From Azospirillum lipoferum (GTDB lineage Bacteria > Pseudomonadota > Alphaproteobacteria > Azospirillales > Azospirillaceae), in NCBI RefSeq assembly GCF_024170005.1, contig NZ_JALJXJ010000011.1:1-64000 (forward strand): a stretch of 64,000 bases of DNA. The letters run 5' to 3'. A program made the position numbers and the translations under genes. Each line of letters begins with the position of its first letter. Position 1 is the first letter of the stretch. Shown here in pieces: positions 55,972 to 64,000 of this stretch. The notes below the pieces were generated by a model. It did not search any database. It had not been told where the DNA came from and saw nothing but the letters and a program-made list of their open reading frames with translations.

Positions 55972-56852
55972 CGGGCCGGCACCGGCAGGAACCGGCGCAG
56001 GAACGCGAAGCGTGCCGGACGGGGAGCGGTGGCGGTCCGGCCGAAGCTCTGGGTGATGCGGTCGAGGACGATCGCCAGCAGCACGACGCTGAGCCCGCTT
56101 TCGAAGCCGAGGGCGATATCCAGGCGCTGGATGCCCTGCAGCACCACGTTGCCCAGGCCGCCGGCACCGATCATCGAGGCGATGACGATCATCGACAGCG
56201 CCATCATCATGGTCTGGTTGACCCCGGCCATGATCGAGGGCAGGGCGTTCGGCAGTTGCACCTTGAACAGAAGCTGGCGGTCATGACAGCCGAAGGCCTT
56301 GCCGGCCTCGACGATTTCGGCCGGAACCTGCTGGATGCCGAGCGACGTCAGGCGCACGGCCGGCGGCATGGCGAAGATTACGGTGGCGAGGATGCCCGGC
56401 ACCCGGCCCAGCCCGAAGAACATCACGGCCGGGATCAGATAGACGAAGGCCGGCATGGTCTGCATGAAGTCCAACGTGGTGCGGACGATGCTTTCGACCA
56501 CGCGGTTGCGCGCCATCCAGACACCCAGCGGCACACCGACCAGCAGACAGAGCAGGGTAGAGGTCAGCACCAGACCCAGGGTGGAGGCGGTCTCCGCCCA
56601 CAGCCCCATGCCGGCGATCAGCAGCAGGGAGGCGAGCGTGAAGACGGCGAAACCGATCCCGACGCGCCAGAGGGAGACCGCGACGATCAAGCCGATCAGC
56701 AGCCAGGCGGGCGCCCCGACCAGCACGAAGTCAATGGCACCGCCGAAGCCGTTCACCACCGTCGAGATCGCGTCGAAGGTCGATTGGAAATGGTCGAGCA
56801 TGAAGGTGACCAGATCCTCGACCCATTTGCCGATTCTGATTTCAAAGTCCAT
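55968..56852 (-). CDS. proW: Choline/glycine betaine ABC transporter permease (ProW/OpuAB type)
   Basis: 294 residues, about six to seven membrane helices. ProW-type EAA region: PPAVRLTSLGIQQVPAEIVEAGKAFGCHDRQLLFKVQLPNALPSIMAGVNQTMMMAL. Forms the membrane pore with the ATPase encoded 3 bp upstream. The periplasmic binding protein is not present next to it in this window. Confidence 0.92.
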   Translation of the reverse strand: MDFEIRIGKWVEDLVTFMLDHFQSTFDAISTVVNGFGGAIDFVLVGAPAWLLIGLIVAVSLWRVGIGFAVFTLASLLLIAGMGLWAETASTLGLVLTSTLLCLLVGVPLGVWMARNRVVESIVRTTLDFMQTMPAFVYLIPAVMFFGLGRVPGILATVIFAMPPAVRLTSLGIQQVPAEIVEAGKAFGCHDRQLLFKVQLPNALPSIMAGVNQTMMMALSMIVIASMIGAGGLGNVVLQGIQRLDIALGFESGLSVVLLAIVLDRITQSFGRTATAPRPARFAFLRRFLPVPAR

Positions 56853-56855
56853 CGG

Positions 56856-58139
56856 TCAATCCCCCCGAACCAAGGTGTGGAGCATGAGGGCGCGCGAGAT
56901 GGCGCCGAGGAAGTTGTGGTCGTCGTCGACGACCGGCACCGGCCATTCGCTGTCGGCCACCAGGGCGAGCAGGGAATGGATGGGGGCGGCGGCGTTGACC
57001 GTACGCACGTCGGGCAGGAAGGCGTTGACGAAGCGCGGCTGCGGCCCCTTCAATTCGCGCTCCAGCGTCGCCTGCGAGACGATGCCCTCGAAATGGCCGT
57101 CTTGGGTGCGGACATAGCCGAAATTGTGGTGGTTCTCGCGCAGTTGCTGTAGGGCGGGCGTCAATTCGCCGGGCAGGCGGATGACCGTGTTGGTCGCCTC
57201 GTAACGGGCCACATCACCGGCGCGCAGCACCTTGGAGGCATCGACATTGCGGAAGAAGGAGCGGACGTAATCGTCGGCCGGGCGGCTGAGGATCTCGTAA
57301 GGCGTGCCGACCTGCACGATGCGCCCGCCTTCCATGATGGCGATACGGTCGCCGATGCGCATCGCTTCGTCAAGGTCGTGGGAGATGAAGACGATGGTGC
57401 GCTGCTGTTCGCGCTGGAGGCGCAGCAGCTCGTCCTGCATCTCGGTGCGGATCAGCGGGTCCAGCGCGGAGAAGGCTTCATCCATCAGCAGGATGGTCGG
57501 GTCGTTCGCCAGCGCACGGGCGAGGCCGACGCGCTGCTGCATGCCGCCGGACATCTCGCGCGGGTAGCGGTGGGCGTAGGCGCCCAAGCCCACCTGTTCA
57601 AGCGCCTGTTGGGCCGCCTTGTGGCGGTCGGCCTTGGAGGCACCGGAGATTTCCAGGCCGAAGGCGGCGTTGTCCAGCGCGGTCAGATGGGGCATCAGGG
57701 CGAAGGATTGGAAGACCATGCCCATGTTGCGGCGGCGGGCCTGGATCAGCTCCGCCTTGGACATGCTGACCAGATCCTTGCCGTCGAGCAGGATCTCGCC
57801 GCTGCTGGGCTCGATCAGCCGGTTCAGCAGGCGGATCATGGTCGATTTGCCGGACCCCGACAGCCCCATGATGACGAAGATCTCGCCGGCGCGGACCTGA
57901 AAGCTGGCGTCGAGGACACCGACATTGACATTCAGCTTTTCCAGAACCTCCGCCTTGCTGGCTCCCTGGCGCAGCATCGACAGCGCGGGCTTGGGATCGG
58001 CGGAGAAGACCTTGTAGACGTTCCGCACCTCCAGGCGGACCGCCGCGTCGTCACCGATGCCCGTCCTGGCTGCTCCGCGGGGAAAGCCCAGGCTGGCCGG
58101 TCCACCGACCGAAACCGCGCTTCGCATCATCGTGTTCAT
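56856..58139 (-). CDS. proV: Choline/glycine betaine ABC transporter ATP-binding protein with CBS domains (ProV/OpuAA type)
   Basis: 427 residues. ProV-type long N-terminal extension, Walker A MGLSGSGKST, signature MSGGMQQRVGLARAL and Walker B ILLMDEAFSALD. A C-terminal CBS pair (about 320-425, including FEGIVSQATLERE and VPVVDDDHNFLGAISRALML) senses ionic strength in osmoregulated relatives. GGGGAGG lies 7 nt before the ATG. Placed 64 bp after the ETF beta gene, suggesting uptake of the methylated amine that the Dgc/ETF module demethylates. Confidence 0.92.
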   Translation of the reverse strand: MNTMMRSAVSVGGPASLGFPRGAARTGIGDDAAVRLEVRNVYKVFSADPKPALSMLRQGASKAEVLEKLNVNVGVLDASFQVRAGEIFVIMGLSGSGKSTMIRLLNRLIEPSSGEILLDGKDLVSMSKAELIQARRRNMGMVFQSFALMPHLTALDNAAFGLEISGASKADRHKAAQQALEQVGLGAYAHRYPREMSGGMQQRVGLARALANDPTILLMDEAFSALDPLIRTEMQDELLRLQREQQRTIVFISHDLDEAMRIGDRIAIMEGGRIVQVGTPYEILSRPADDYVRSFFRNVDASKVLRAGDVARYEATNTVIRLPGELTPALQQLRENHHNFGYVRTQDGHFEGIVSQATLERELKGPQPRFVNAFLPDVRTVNAAAPIHSLLALVADSEWPVPVVDDDHNFLGAISRALMLHTLVRGD

Positions 58140-58203
58140 CGACAGGCCTCCCCTCGATTAGCGACAGCGCGACCTGTGGTACTGGGAGGATCGTTGTGCA
58201 TGG

Positions 58204-59001
58204 TCATGGAAGTATTCCCTGTTCGACAAGGTTGTCGTAGATGGCCAGCGCCCCCGCTTCGGCTGTCGGGTTGATCAGCAGTTGGCCTTTTCCGCTCTTG
58301 CTCTCGGTCGCCGCCTTCAGCCGGTCCAGGGCCGAGCCACCGCGCTTCACGCGCATCAGCTTGGGCTTTGGGCGCCATGGCCGATGCTCGCAGTCCGACA
58401 GGAAGAGATCGGCGGCCGCCTGGGCCGCCACCGGCTCGATGACGCCCCGCCGGGCCGGGCCGAAGGCCGAGGCGCGGGCAGGCGGGGCGGATGGATGGAC
58501 GGTCGCGATGAGGCGTCCGGTGACGGTCAGCGCCCGGCGCTGTCCGCGCGGCAACGCCTGGACGAGGTCCGCCTTGCCGTATGTGGCGTCGGGGGTATCG
58601 GCAGGGCCGATCCGCACCACGTCGGGGACGATTGCGGCGTCGAGGCCGCGGGCAATCAGGTAGGGCAGCATGCCGCTGCTCTCGCCGTCCTCCGCCTGTC
58701 GTCCGGTCAGGACCAGCGACGGGGCGAGGTGGCGCAGATGGGTGATCAGCGCTTCGACCGGATCTGCCCCCTCCGGCAGGACCAGCAGAGTCAGCCGTTC
58801 CAGCCCCATGCCGAGATAGGCACGCAGCGCTTCGGCATCGGCGGCCGGTCCGGCATGGATCGCCGTCAGCCGCCGCGGGCGCAGTGCCAGCGCCATTTCC
58901 AGCGCCTGGGCGTCCGTAGCGGCGCGGCGGGATCGGCCGGAGACCGGATGGCGGCCGATGGACAGCAGGACGGCAACGTTGCCCATGGCCGCATCAGTCA
59001 T
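58204..59001 (-). CDS. Electron transfer flavoprotein beta-subunit-like protein (dimethylglycine-associated)
   Basis: 265 residues. ETF beta-type adenine-nucleotide-alpha-hydrolase fold: AATDAQALEMALAL, GADPVEALITHL, VLTGRQAEDGESSGMLPYLIARGLDAAIV. The divergent C-terminus (KPKLMRVKRGGSALDRLKAATESKSGKGQLL) is typical of the ETF variant linked to dgcAB. It overlaps ETF alpha by 8 bp. It would accept electrons from the demethylase and pass them to the quinone pool. Confidence 0.88.
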   Translation of the reverse strand: MTDAAMGNVAVLLSIGRHPVSGRSRRAATDAQALEMALALRPRRLTAIHAGPAADAEALRAYLGMGLERLTLLVLPEGADPVEALITHLRHLAPSLVLTGRQAEDGESSGMLPYLIARGLDAAIVPDVVRIGPADTPDATYGKADLVQALPRGQRRALTVTGRLIATVHPSAPPARASAFGPARRGVIEPVAAQAAADLFLSDCEHRPWRPKPKLMRVKRGGSALDRLKAATESKSGKGQLLINPTAEAGALAIYDNLVEQGILP

Positions 59002-60226
59002 GGCGGCGCTCCCGGATGAGCCGGATCAGGGCGGGCATTATTTCTTGCGCATCGGCGACGATGGACAGGTCGGCCCGCTTGATCATCTCGGCGTGAAGAT
59101 CGGTGTTGATGGCGATCACATGCTTGACGCCGGTGATGCCCTGAAGATGCTGCGGTGCTCCGGCGATGCCGAAGGCGAGGTAGCAGCGCGCGCTGACAAC
59201 CGTGCCGGAGGCACCGACCTGCCGCTCGCGCGGCAGATGGCCGGCGTCGCAAACCACGCGGCTGCCGGCGCGGGTGGCGCCCAGCGCCTCGCCCAGCTCG
59301 GCGAAGCTCTGCCAGTCGGTCACGCCGTTGCCGGCGCTGAGGATGAAATCCGTTTCCGACAGCGACAGCGCGTCGGGATCGACGGCCAGCCGGCGGGCAC
59401 AACCCAGACGAGGCAGAACCTCTTCCCCGGCCACCACCGGGGTGGCGAGGTCGAGTGGCCGGGCTTCGTGCCGCACGCCGTCGAGCGGAGCGAAGGCGTC
59501 GGCCGCCACCGTCATCAAGCGGGTGGGGCGGTGCCCGGTCTCCAGCGAACCACCGGCCGACTGGCGGGTCGCCCGGTCGGGGCCGAGGCTTTGTACCCCG
59601 GCGAACAGCCGCTCTCCCGCCGCCGCCGCAACCCGCCGTGCGAGGTCGCCGCCGTCCGGGCTGTCCGGGAACAGGATGTGGCGGGGGGACAGGGACGCCA
59701 TCAGCGCGGCGGCGGCGGCGGCGCGCCGTTCCGGCACGTAATCGTCAGCCCAGCCGTCGGGCAGGGCAACATGGCGGTCGGACCCGGCCTCCGCCAGGGC
59801 TTCGCCCGATCCGGTGGCGACGGTCACCACCGCTCCGCCGCCGGCATCGGCCAACAGGCGGGCGGCGGCGATCACCTGCCGATCATGCTCGCTGACCTCG
59901 CCGCCGGGGCGGTCGAGCATGGCGAGGACCAGATAGGCCGGCTCGGCGATCACCTGCAGCGGGATCACGGGCGCGTTTGCGACGGCGACACCGACCGCCG
60001 CGGTAGTGCCGGCCGAGGCCGCATCGCGCGCCCAATCGTAACGTGGGCGTGGCTGGCGCTGGACCAGGGCAGCATCGCGGATGGCGCGCGGATCGCGGCG
60101 GCGCTCGTTGACCGTAGCGGTGGCGACCGGCTGACGCAGCAGGCGCGGACGCTGGCCGGTCAGGATGGTGCGGGCAGCGCGCTCGGCGCGGGGATCGACG
60201 CGGTGGCGGATCTGGGGGCTGGTCAT
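58994..60226 (-). CDS. Electron transfer flavoprotein alpha-subunit-like protein (dimethylglycine-associated)
   Basis: 410 residues from the ATG at 60226, overlapping dgcB by 4 bp. The C-terminal FAD domain is clear: VVCDAGHLPRERQVGASGTV and CYLAFGIAGAPQHLQGITGVKHVIAINTD. The first 85 or so residues are an Arg-rich, low-complexity extension (ERRRDPRAIRDAALVQRQPR) not found in housekeeping ETF alpha (about 310 residues). Partner of the beta subunit above; together they oxidise the DgcA/DgcB complex. Confidence 0.9.
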   Translation of the reverse strand: MTSPQIRHRVDPRAERAARTILTGQRPRLLRQPVATATVNERRRDPRAIRDAALVQRQPRPRYDWARDAASAGTTAAVGVAVANAPVIPLQVIAEPAYLVLAMLDRPGGEVSEHDRQVIAAARLLADAGGGAVVTVATGSGEALAEAGSDRHVALPDGWADDYVPERRAAAAAALMASLSPRHILFPDSPDGGDLARRVAAAAGERLFAGVQSLGPDRATRQSAGGSLETGHRPTRLMTVAADAFAPLDGVRHEARPLDLATPVVAGEEVLPRLGCARRLAVDPDALSLSETDFILSAGNGVTDWQSFAELGEALGATRAGSRVVCDAGHLPRERQVGASGTVVSARCYLAFGIAGAPQHLQGITGVKHVIAINTDLHAEMIKRADLSIVADAQEIMPALIRLIRERRHD

Positions 60227-62148
60227 CGGGCGGTCTCCGTCGCGGCGAGCACCAATTCGGCGATCTCCGCCACCTCCGGCCTGGGGCCGACGACGCCTTC
60301 CAGCATCAGGGCGCAGTTGGGACAGGCAACGGCGACCATCGCGGCGCCGGTCTCCCGCACATGCTCCATGCGAACGTCGGGGATGCGGCGTTCGCCCGAC
60401 ACGTCGGTCAGCGGGGCGCCGCCCCCACCACCACAGCAGCTCGATCGCAGGCCGGATCGCAGCATCTCGCGTCGTTCCACGCCGATGGCGTCGAGCAGGG
60501 CGCGCGGCGCCTCGATCTCGCCGTTGTAGCGGCCGAGATAGCAGGGGTCGTGGAAGGTGACGCTGCGCCCGACCGGCTTGGTCACCGTCAGCGCGCCGGT
60601 GGTGATCAGTTCCAGCAGCAGGGCGGTGTGGTGGACGACGGTCCAACTGCCGCCGAAGGCCGGATATTCGTTGCGCAGGGTGTGCAGCGCGTGCGGGTCG
60701 GCGGTGACGATCCGGGTGAAGCGGCGGGCGTTCAAGGTCGCAATGTTGCGGGTTGCCAGCGACTGGAAGGTCGCCTCGTCGCCCAGGCGGCGGGCGACGT
60801 CGCCGCAATCCAGTTCCTCCTCGCCCAGCACGGCGAAGTCCATACCGGCACGGCGCAGCAACAGGACCAGCGCCCGCAGCGAACGCTGGACCCGCAGGTC
60901 GAAAGCGCCGTCGCCGACCCACAGCAGCGTATCGCAGGACCCGCCGGCCGGCAGCCGGGGCAGCGACAGGTCCGCCGCCCAGTCCCAGCGCCGGGCGAGC
61001 GCGCGGCCGCCGGGATTGTCGGTGGCGCGCAGTTCCTCCAGCATGACCGCAGCCTTGCCGGGGATGGCGCCCAGCTCCAGCGTCTGGAAGCGGCGCAGGT
61101 CGACGACGGCGTCCACATGCTCGATCATCATGGGGCATTCCTGCACGCAGGCGCGGCAGGTGGTGCAGGACCACAGCGTGTCAGGATGGATCATCGCATC
61201 ATGCCCGATCAGCGGCAGCGCCGCTCCGCCATGGGCCTTGCCGACGCCGCGTCCGGGATGTGGGTTGCCGGCATAGGCGGCGTCGCTGGCTTGGCTGTCC
61301 ATGGCGGCGACCAGATCCTGCACCAGCTTCTTCGGGTTCAGCGGCAGGCCGGCGGCATAGGCCGGGCAGGCCGTCTCGCATCGCCCGCACTGGACGCAGG
61401 CGTCGAAGCCGAGCAGCCGGTTCCAGGCGAAATCGACGGGGCGCTCCACGCCCAGGCTACCCGGCTCGGCGGTGCGGGCATCCTCCGCCGGGGCGAACGT
61501 CAGCGGCTTCAGTCCGGTGTCGCGACCCTTGCCATCGTGGAAGCGGGCCGGGCGTGGGTGGAAGGCCAGATGCAGCGCGCCATGCACGGCATGCTTCAGC
61601 GGTCCCTTCCAAACGCCCCAAACCAGATCGGCCATCGCCGCTCCGGCGACTGCGATCAGAACCAGGGCCAGCGCCTCTGGCATCACCCCACCCAGCGACT
61701 GGTCGAGCGCCACCAGCAGCAAGCAGCCGGAAAATCCCAGGAGCGACAGGGGAAGCCGGGCGAAGCGGCCCTGCGACAGCTCGCGGGGGCGCAGCACCCG
61801 GCGGCGATGCCGGACCATCAGGGCACCCGCCAGCATGATCGCCAGCACCAGTGCCAGCAGCAGCCAGAGGATGCGCGATCCGCCGATGGCGACGCCCATC
61901 GCCACCAGCAGCACCAGCGCCGCCAGGAAACCGCCGGCGACCAGGGCATGGAAGCGGGCGTTGAACGGTGTCCGCCCCACGACATGATGAACATCGACCA
62001 GATAGCGGCCGGGCAGGGCGCGCAGGCCGGTGACCACGCCAACCGTCGCCGGCCGGCCGGCCAGCCAACGCCGCGACTGCCAGGCGGCCAACGCCGCGCC
62101 GATGGCGAGGACGGCAAGGACGACGGTGGTAAGAGCGGTAGCGATCAC
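60223..62148 (-). CDS. dgcB: Membrane Fe-S oxidoreductase DgcB-like (DUF3483 + 4Fe-4S + CCG domains)
   Basis: 641 residues from a GTG at 62148, chosen because AGGAG lies 9 nt upstream and the hydrophobic N-terminus starts there; an ATG further up would run into dgcA. The N-terminal membrane domain of about five helices (to residue 190) matches DUF3483, then CVQCGRCETACP and CTTCRACVQECP bind two [4Fe-4S] clusters, and the C-terminal CCG domain has FHDPCYLGRYNGE and SSCCGGGGGAPL. In Pseudomonas DgcB works with DgcA in dimethylglycine demethylation, passing electrons toward ETF/quinone. Confidence 0.88.
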   Translation of the reverse strand: MIATALTTVVLAVLAIGAALAAWQSRRWLAGRPATVGVVTGLRALPGRYLVDVHHVVGRTPFNARFHALVAGGFLAALVLLVAMGVAIGGSRILWLLLALVLAIMLAGALMVRHRRRVLRPRELSQGRFARLPLSLLGFSGCLLLVALDQSLGGVMPEALALVLIAVAGAAMADLVWGVWKGPLKHAVHGALHLAFHPRPARFHDGKGRDTGLKPLTFAPAEDARTAEPGSLGVERPVDFAWNRLLGFDACVQCGRCETACPAYAAGLPLNPKKLVQDLVAAMDSQASDAAYAGNPHPGRGVGKAHGGAALPLIGHDAMIHPDTLWSCTTCRACVQECPMMIEHVDAVVDLRRFQTLELGAIPGKAAVMLEELRATDNPGGRALARRWDWAADLSLPRLPAGGSCDTLLWVGDGAFDLRVQRSLRALVLLLRRAGMDFAVLGEEELDCGDVARRLGDEATFQSLATRNIATLNARRFTRIVTADPHALHTLRNEYPAFGGSWTVVHHTALLLELITTGALTVTKPVGRSVTFHDPCYLGRYNGEIEAPRALLDAIGVERREMLRSGLRSSCCGGGGGAPLTDVSGERRIPDVRMEHVRETGAAMVAVACPNCALMLEGVVGPRPEVAEIAELVLAATETAR

Positions 62149-62185
62149 GTCGGACGGCTCCTGTCGCGTGGGCGGGGGCGAGGTG

Positions 62186-64000
62186 TCAGATGTCCTTGCA
62201 GAGACGGGCGGCGTCGTAGATGGCGGCGTGGATGTTGCGGCCGGCCACCGCATCGCCGATGCGATGCAGGGTGTAGCCGCCATGGCCGTTTGCCTGCACC
62301 GGCTGCGGCCGGCCGGCGATCAGGCTGTCGAGGTCGGTTTGGCCGCGGTTCAGCGACCGGTCCTTCAGATCGAAATAGAGGCCGTCGTTGGGCAGGGTGC
62401 CCAACTCCACCACGATCTGATCGACCAGCCGTTCCTCTTCCTCGTGGGTGTATTCGTTGCGCAGGACGGCGACGCGGCGGTTGCCCTCCGGGTAGATTTC
62501 CACGAGCTGGTGGTTGGTGGTCATCACCACATTCAGCTTGTACAGCTCGCGCAGGTGGATCGGCTGGTTGGTGGTGCCGACCTCCTCCGCGACCATGCGG
62601 TCGGGGGTGGCGATCTCCACCAGCGCGCCGCGCTTCGCCATGAATTCCGCGCAGGAGGCGCCGTGATGCTGGCCGGTACCGTCATACATCAGCACGGTTC
62701 CCGTCGGTTCGACCGCCCCGGTCAGGATGTCCCAGGTCGACACCGCCAGATCGGCGCCCTTGAAGTCGCCGCGGTTGGGGCGGCCGCCGGTGGCCAGGAT
62801 CACCACGTCGGGGTTCTCGGCCTCGACGGCTGCGCGGTCGGCCTCCACCCCCATTCGGACATCGACGCCCAGCTTGGTGACCTGCTGGGACAGCCAGCGG
62901 GTGATGCCGCTCATCGCCTCGCGCCAGGTCGCCTTGGCGGCGATGTTGATCTGGCCGCCGGGGGCGGCGTTGCGTTCGAGGAGGACGACCGAATGGCCGC
63001 GTTCGGCGCAGACGCGGGCGGCTTCGAGGCCGCCGGGGCCACCGCCCACGACGACGACGCGGCGCTTGCGCTCCGCCTTCGGGATCACGTGCGGCATGCT
63101 GCGCTCACGGCCCGTCGCGGCGTTCTGGATGCACAGCGCGTCGCCGCCGACATAAATGCGGTCGATGCAATAGCCGGCGCCGACGCATTGACGCACATCG
63201 TCCAGCCGCCCTTCCATCAGCTTGCGCACAAGATGCGGGTCGGCGATGTGGGCGCGGGTCATGGCAACCATGTCGACATGCCCGTCCTCCACCGCGCGGG
63301 CGGCGGTGGCGAGGTCGGTCACGCGCTGGGCATGGAAGACGGGGATGCCGGCCTCGCGCTTGATTCCGCTGGCCAGATGCAGGAAGGGAGCGACCGGGAA
63401 GGACATGTTGGGCAGCGAGATGGCATGCGCCAGATGATCGCGCGCCTGTCCGCCCAGCACATTCACGAAGTCGATCAGCCCGCGTTCGGCATAGCTGCGG
63501 GCGATGGCGATGCAGTCCTCGTGGCTGAGGCCGTCGTCGATCAGCTCGTCGCCCGACATGCGCATGCCGATGACGTAATCGTCGCCGACCTCGGCGCGGA
63601 TCGCCTCGAACACCTCGATGCCGAAGCGCATGCGGTTTTCCAGGCTCCCGCCATACTTGTCGGTGCGCCGGTTGGCCGAGGGGCTCCAGAACTGGTCGAT
63701 CAGGTGGCCATGGGCGGCCGACAGCTCGAAGCCGTCAAGGCCGCCTTCCTTGCAACGGCGAGCGGCGGCGGCATAGCCGGCGATGATCCGCTTGAAGTCG
63801 AAATCCTCCATCTCCTTCGGCGTGTTGCGGTGCGCCGGCTCGCGGGCGGCCGAGGCCGAGACGGTGGGCAGCCAGTTCTCGGTGTCCCAGCGGGTGCGCC
63901 GGCCCATGTGGGTCAGCTGGATCATCAGCGCCGCACCGTGGCGGTGCACGCGGTCGGAGAATTCGCGGAAGAAGGGAATGACGCTGTCGTCGGCGACGGA
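62186..64000 (-). CDS. dgcA: DgcA-like dimethylglycine/N-methyl amine demethylase, NADH:flavin oxidoreductase family (partial, N-terminus beyond right edge)
   Basis: 604 residues are visible, the frame being open to the window edge; the start lies outside. An OYE-like FMN barrel (ELSAAHGHLIDQFWSPSANRRTDKYGGSLENRMRF) is followed by a Cys cluster CVGAGYCIDRI-x7-LC and a FAD/NAD-type dinucleotide fold (VVVVGGGPGGLEAARVCAERGHSVVLLE). This is the TMADH/dimethylglycine demethylase layout. The Cys spacing (C-x5-C-x11-C) differs from the C-x2-C-x3-C of trimethylamine dehydrogenase. Releases methyl groups as formaldehyde. N-methylproline or another betaine could be the substrate instead. Confidence 0.87.
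   Translation of the reverse strand, partial: SVADDSVIPFFREFSDRVHRHGAALMIQLTHMGRRTRWDTENWLPTVSASAAREPAHRNTPKEMEDFDFKRIIAGYAAAARRCKEGGLDGFELSAAHGHLIDQFWSPSANRRTDKYGGSLENRMRFGIEVFEAIRAEVGDDYVIGMRMSGDELIDDGLSHEDCIAIARSYAERGLIDFVNVLGGQARDHLAHAISLPNMSFPVAPFLHLASGIKREAGIPVFHAQRVTDLATAARAVEDGHVDMVAMTRAHIADPHLVRKLMEGRLDDVRQCVGAGYCIDRIYVGGDALCIQNAATGRERSMPHVIPKAERKRRVVVVGGGPGGLEAARVCAERGHSVVLLERNAAPGGQINIAAKATWREAMSGITRWLSQQVTKLGVDVRMGVEADRAAVEAENPDVVILATGGRPNRGDFKGADLAVSTWDILTGAVEPTGTVLMYDGTGQHHGASCAEFMAKRGALVEIATPDRMVAEEVGTTNQPIHLRELYKLNVVMTTNHQLVEIYPEGNRRVAVLRNEYTHEEEERLVDQIVVELGTLPNDGLYFDLKDRSLNRGQTDLDSLIAGRPQPVQANGHGGYTLHRIGDAVAGRNIHAAIYDAARLCKDI

Noticed and set aside
60361..62643. 760-codon open frame on the plus strand
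   Set aside because: It lies opposite the DgcB- and DgcA-like genes, has no recognisable domain, and is rich in Gln/Arg/Gly as expected for an antisense frame in GC-rich DNA.

Overview
This is a GC-rich stretch with tightly packed, ATGA-overlapping operons. It carries three TRAP transporters and a bacterial methanopterin/methylofuran C1 pathway. That mix suggests an alphaproteobacterium, most likely a rhodospirillalean resembling Azospirillum; the taxonomic guess is inference. No rRNA, tRNA, CRISPR array or insertion sequence was recognised.
Left part (1-31 kb) holds catabolic and transport islands. (i) 1-5.6 kb, minus strand: an exported molybdenum hydroxylase operon (tri-haem cytochrome c, 2Fe-2S subunit, Tat-exported molybdopterin subunit), followed by a second, cytoplasmic-type molybdopterin subunit cut by the left edge. 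(ii) 5.8-8.9 kb: a three-gene TRAP transporter. (iii) 9.0-17.2 kb: an OmpR-type regulator, an AfuA/FbpA-type ABC importer with a double-length permease, and a hybrid histidine kinase, all on one strand. (iv) 17.2-24.0 kb: a catabolic operon of SDR, split transketolase, TRAP transporter with fused DctQM, and a beta-hydroxyacid dehydrogenase, with a divergent LysR regulator. (v) 25.2-30.4 kb: a LacI regulator divergent from a TRAP/DapA-family aldolase operon, with two LacI-type operators visible between them.
Central part (30.4-52.4 kb) is a nearly complete tetrahydromethanopterin (H4MPT)/methylofuran formaldehyde-oxidation cluster. The pathway genes are fae (formaldehyde capture), mtdB, mch, and fhcB-A-D-C (formyltransferase/hydrolase yielding formate). 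Cofactor biosynthesis genes are mptG, a RimK-like ligase, an MfnD-like ATP-grasp enzyme, MfnB-, MfnE- and MfnF-like proteins, a DmrB-like flavoprotein, a FolB-like aldolase, a dihydropteroate-synthase-like protein, a DUF447 protein, a HisA-like protein and a CitG-like protein. A GATase1/AraC regulator resembling GbdR, the glycine-betaine regulator, sits between the cofactor operon and fhc.
Right part (52.6-64 kb) supplies C1 units. It holds a phosphorylcholine-phosphatase-like HAD protein, a choline/betaine-type ABC ATPase and permease, and a dimethylglycine-demethylase-type module (dgcA, dgcB, and ETF alpha and beta), plus pabB, whose product pABA is a precursor of both folate and H4MPT. The reading offered here (inference) is that phosphocholine, choline or betaine is imported and dephosphorylated, N-methyl groups are stripped as formaldehyde by the Dgc/ETF module, and Fae/MtdB/Mch/Fhc oxidise it to formate. 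Choline dehydrogenase, betaine monooxygenase and sarcosine oxidase are not in the window.
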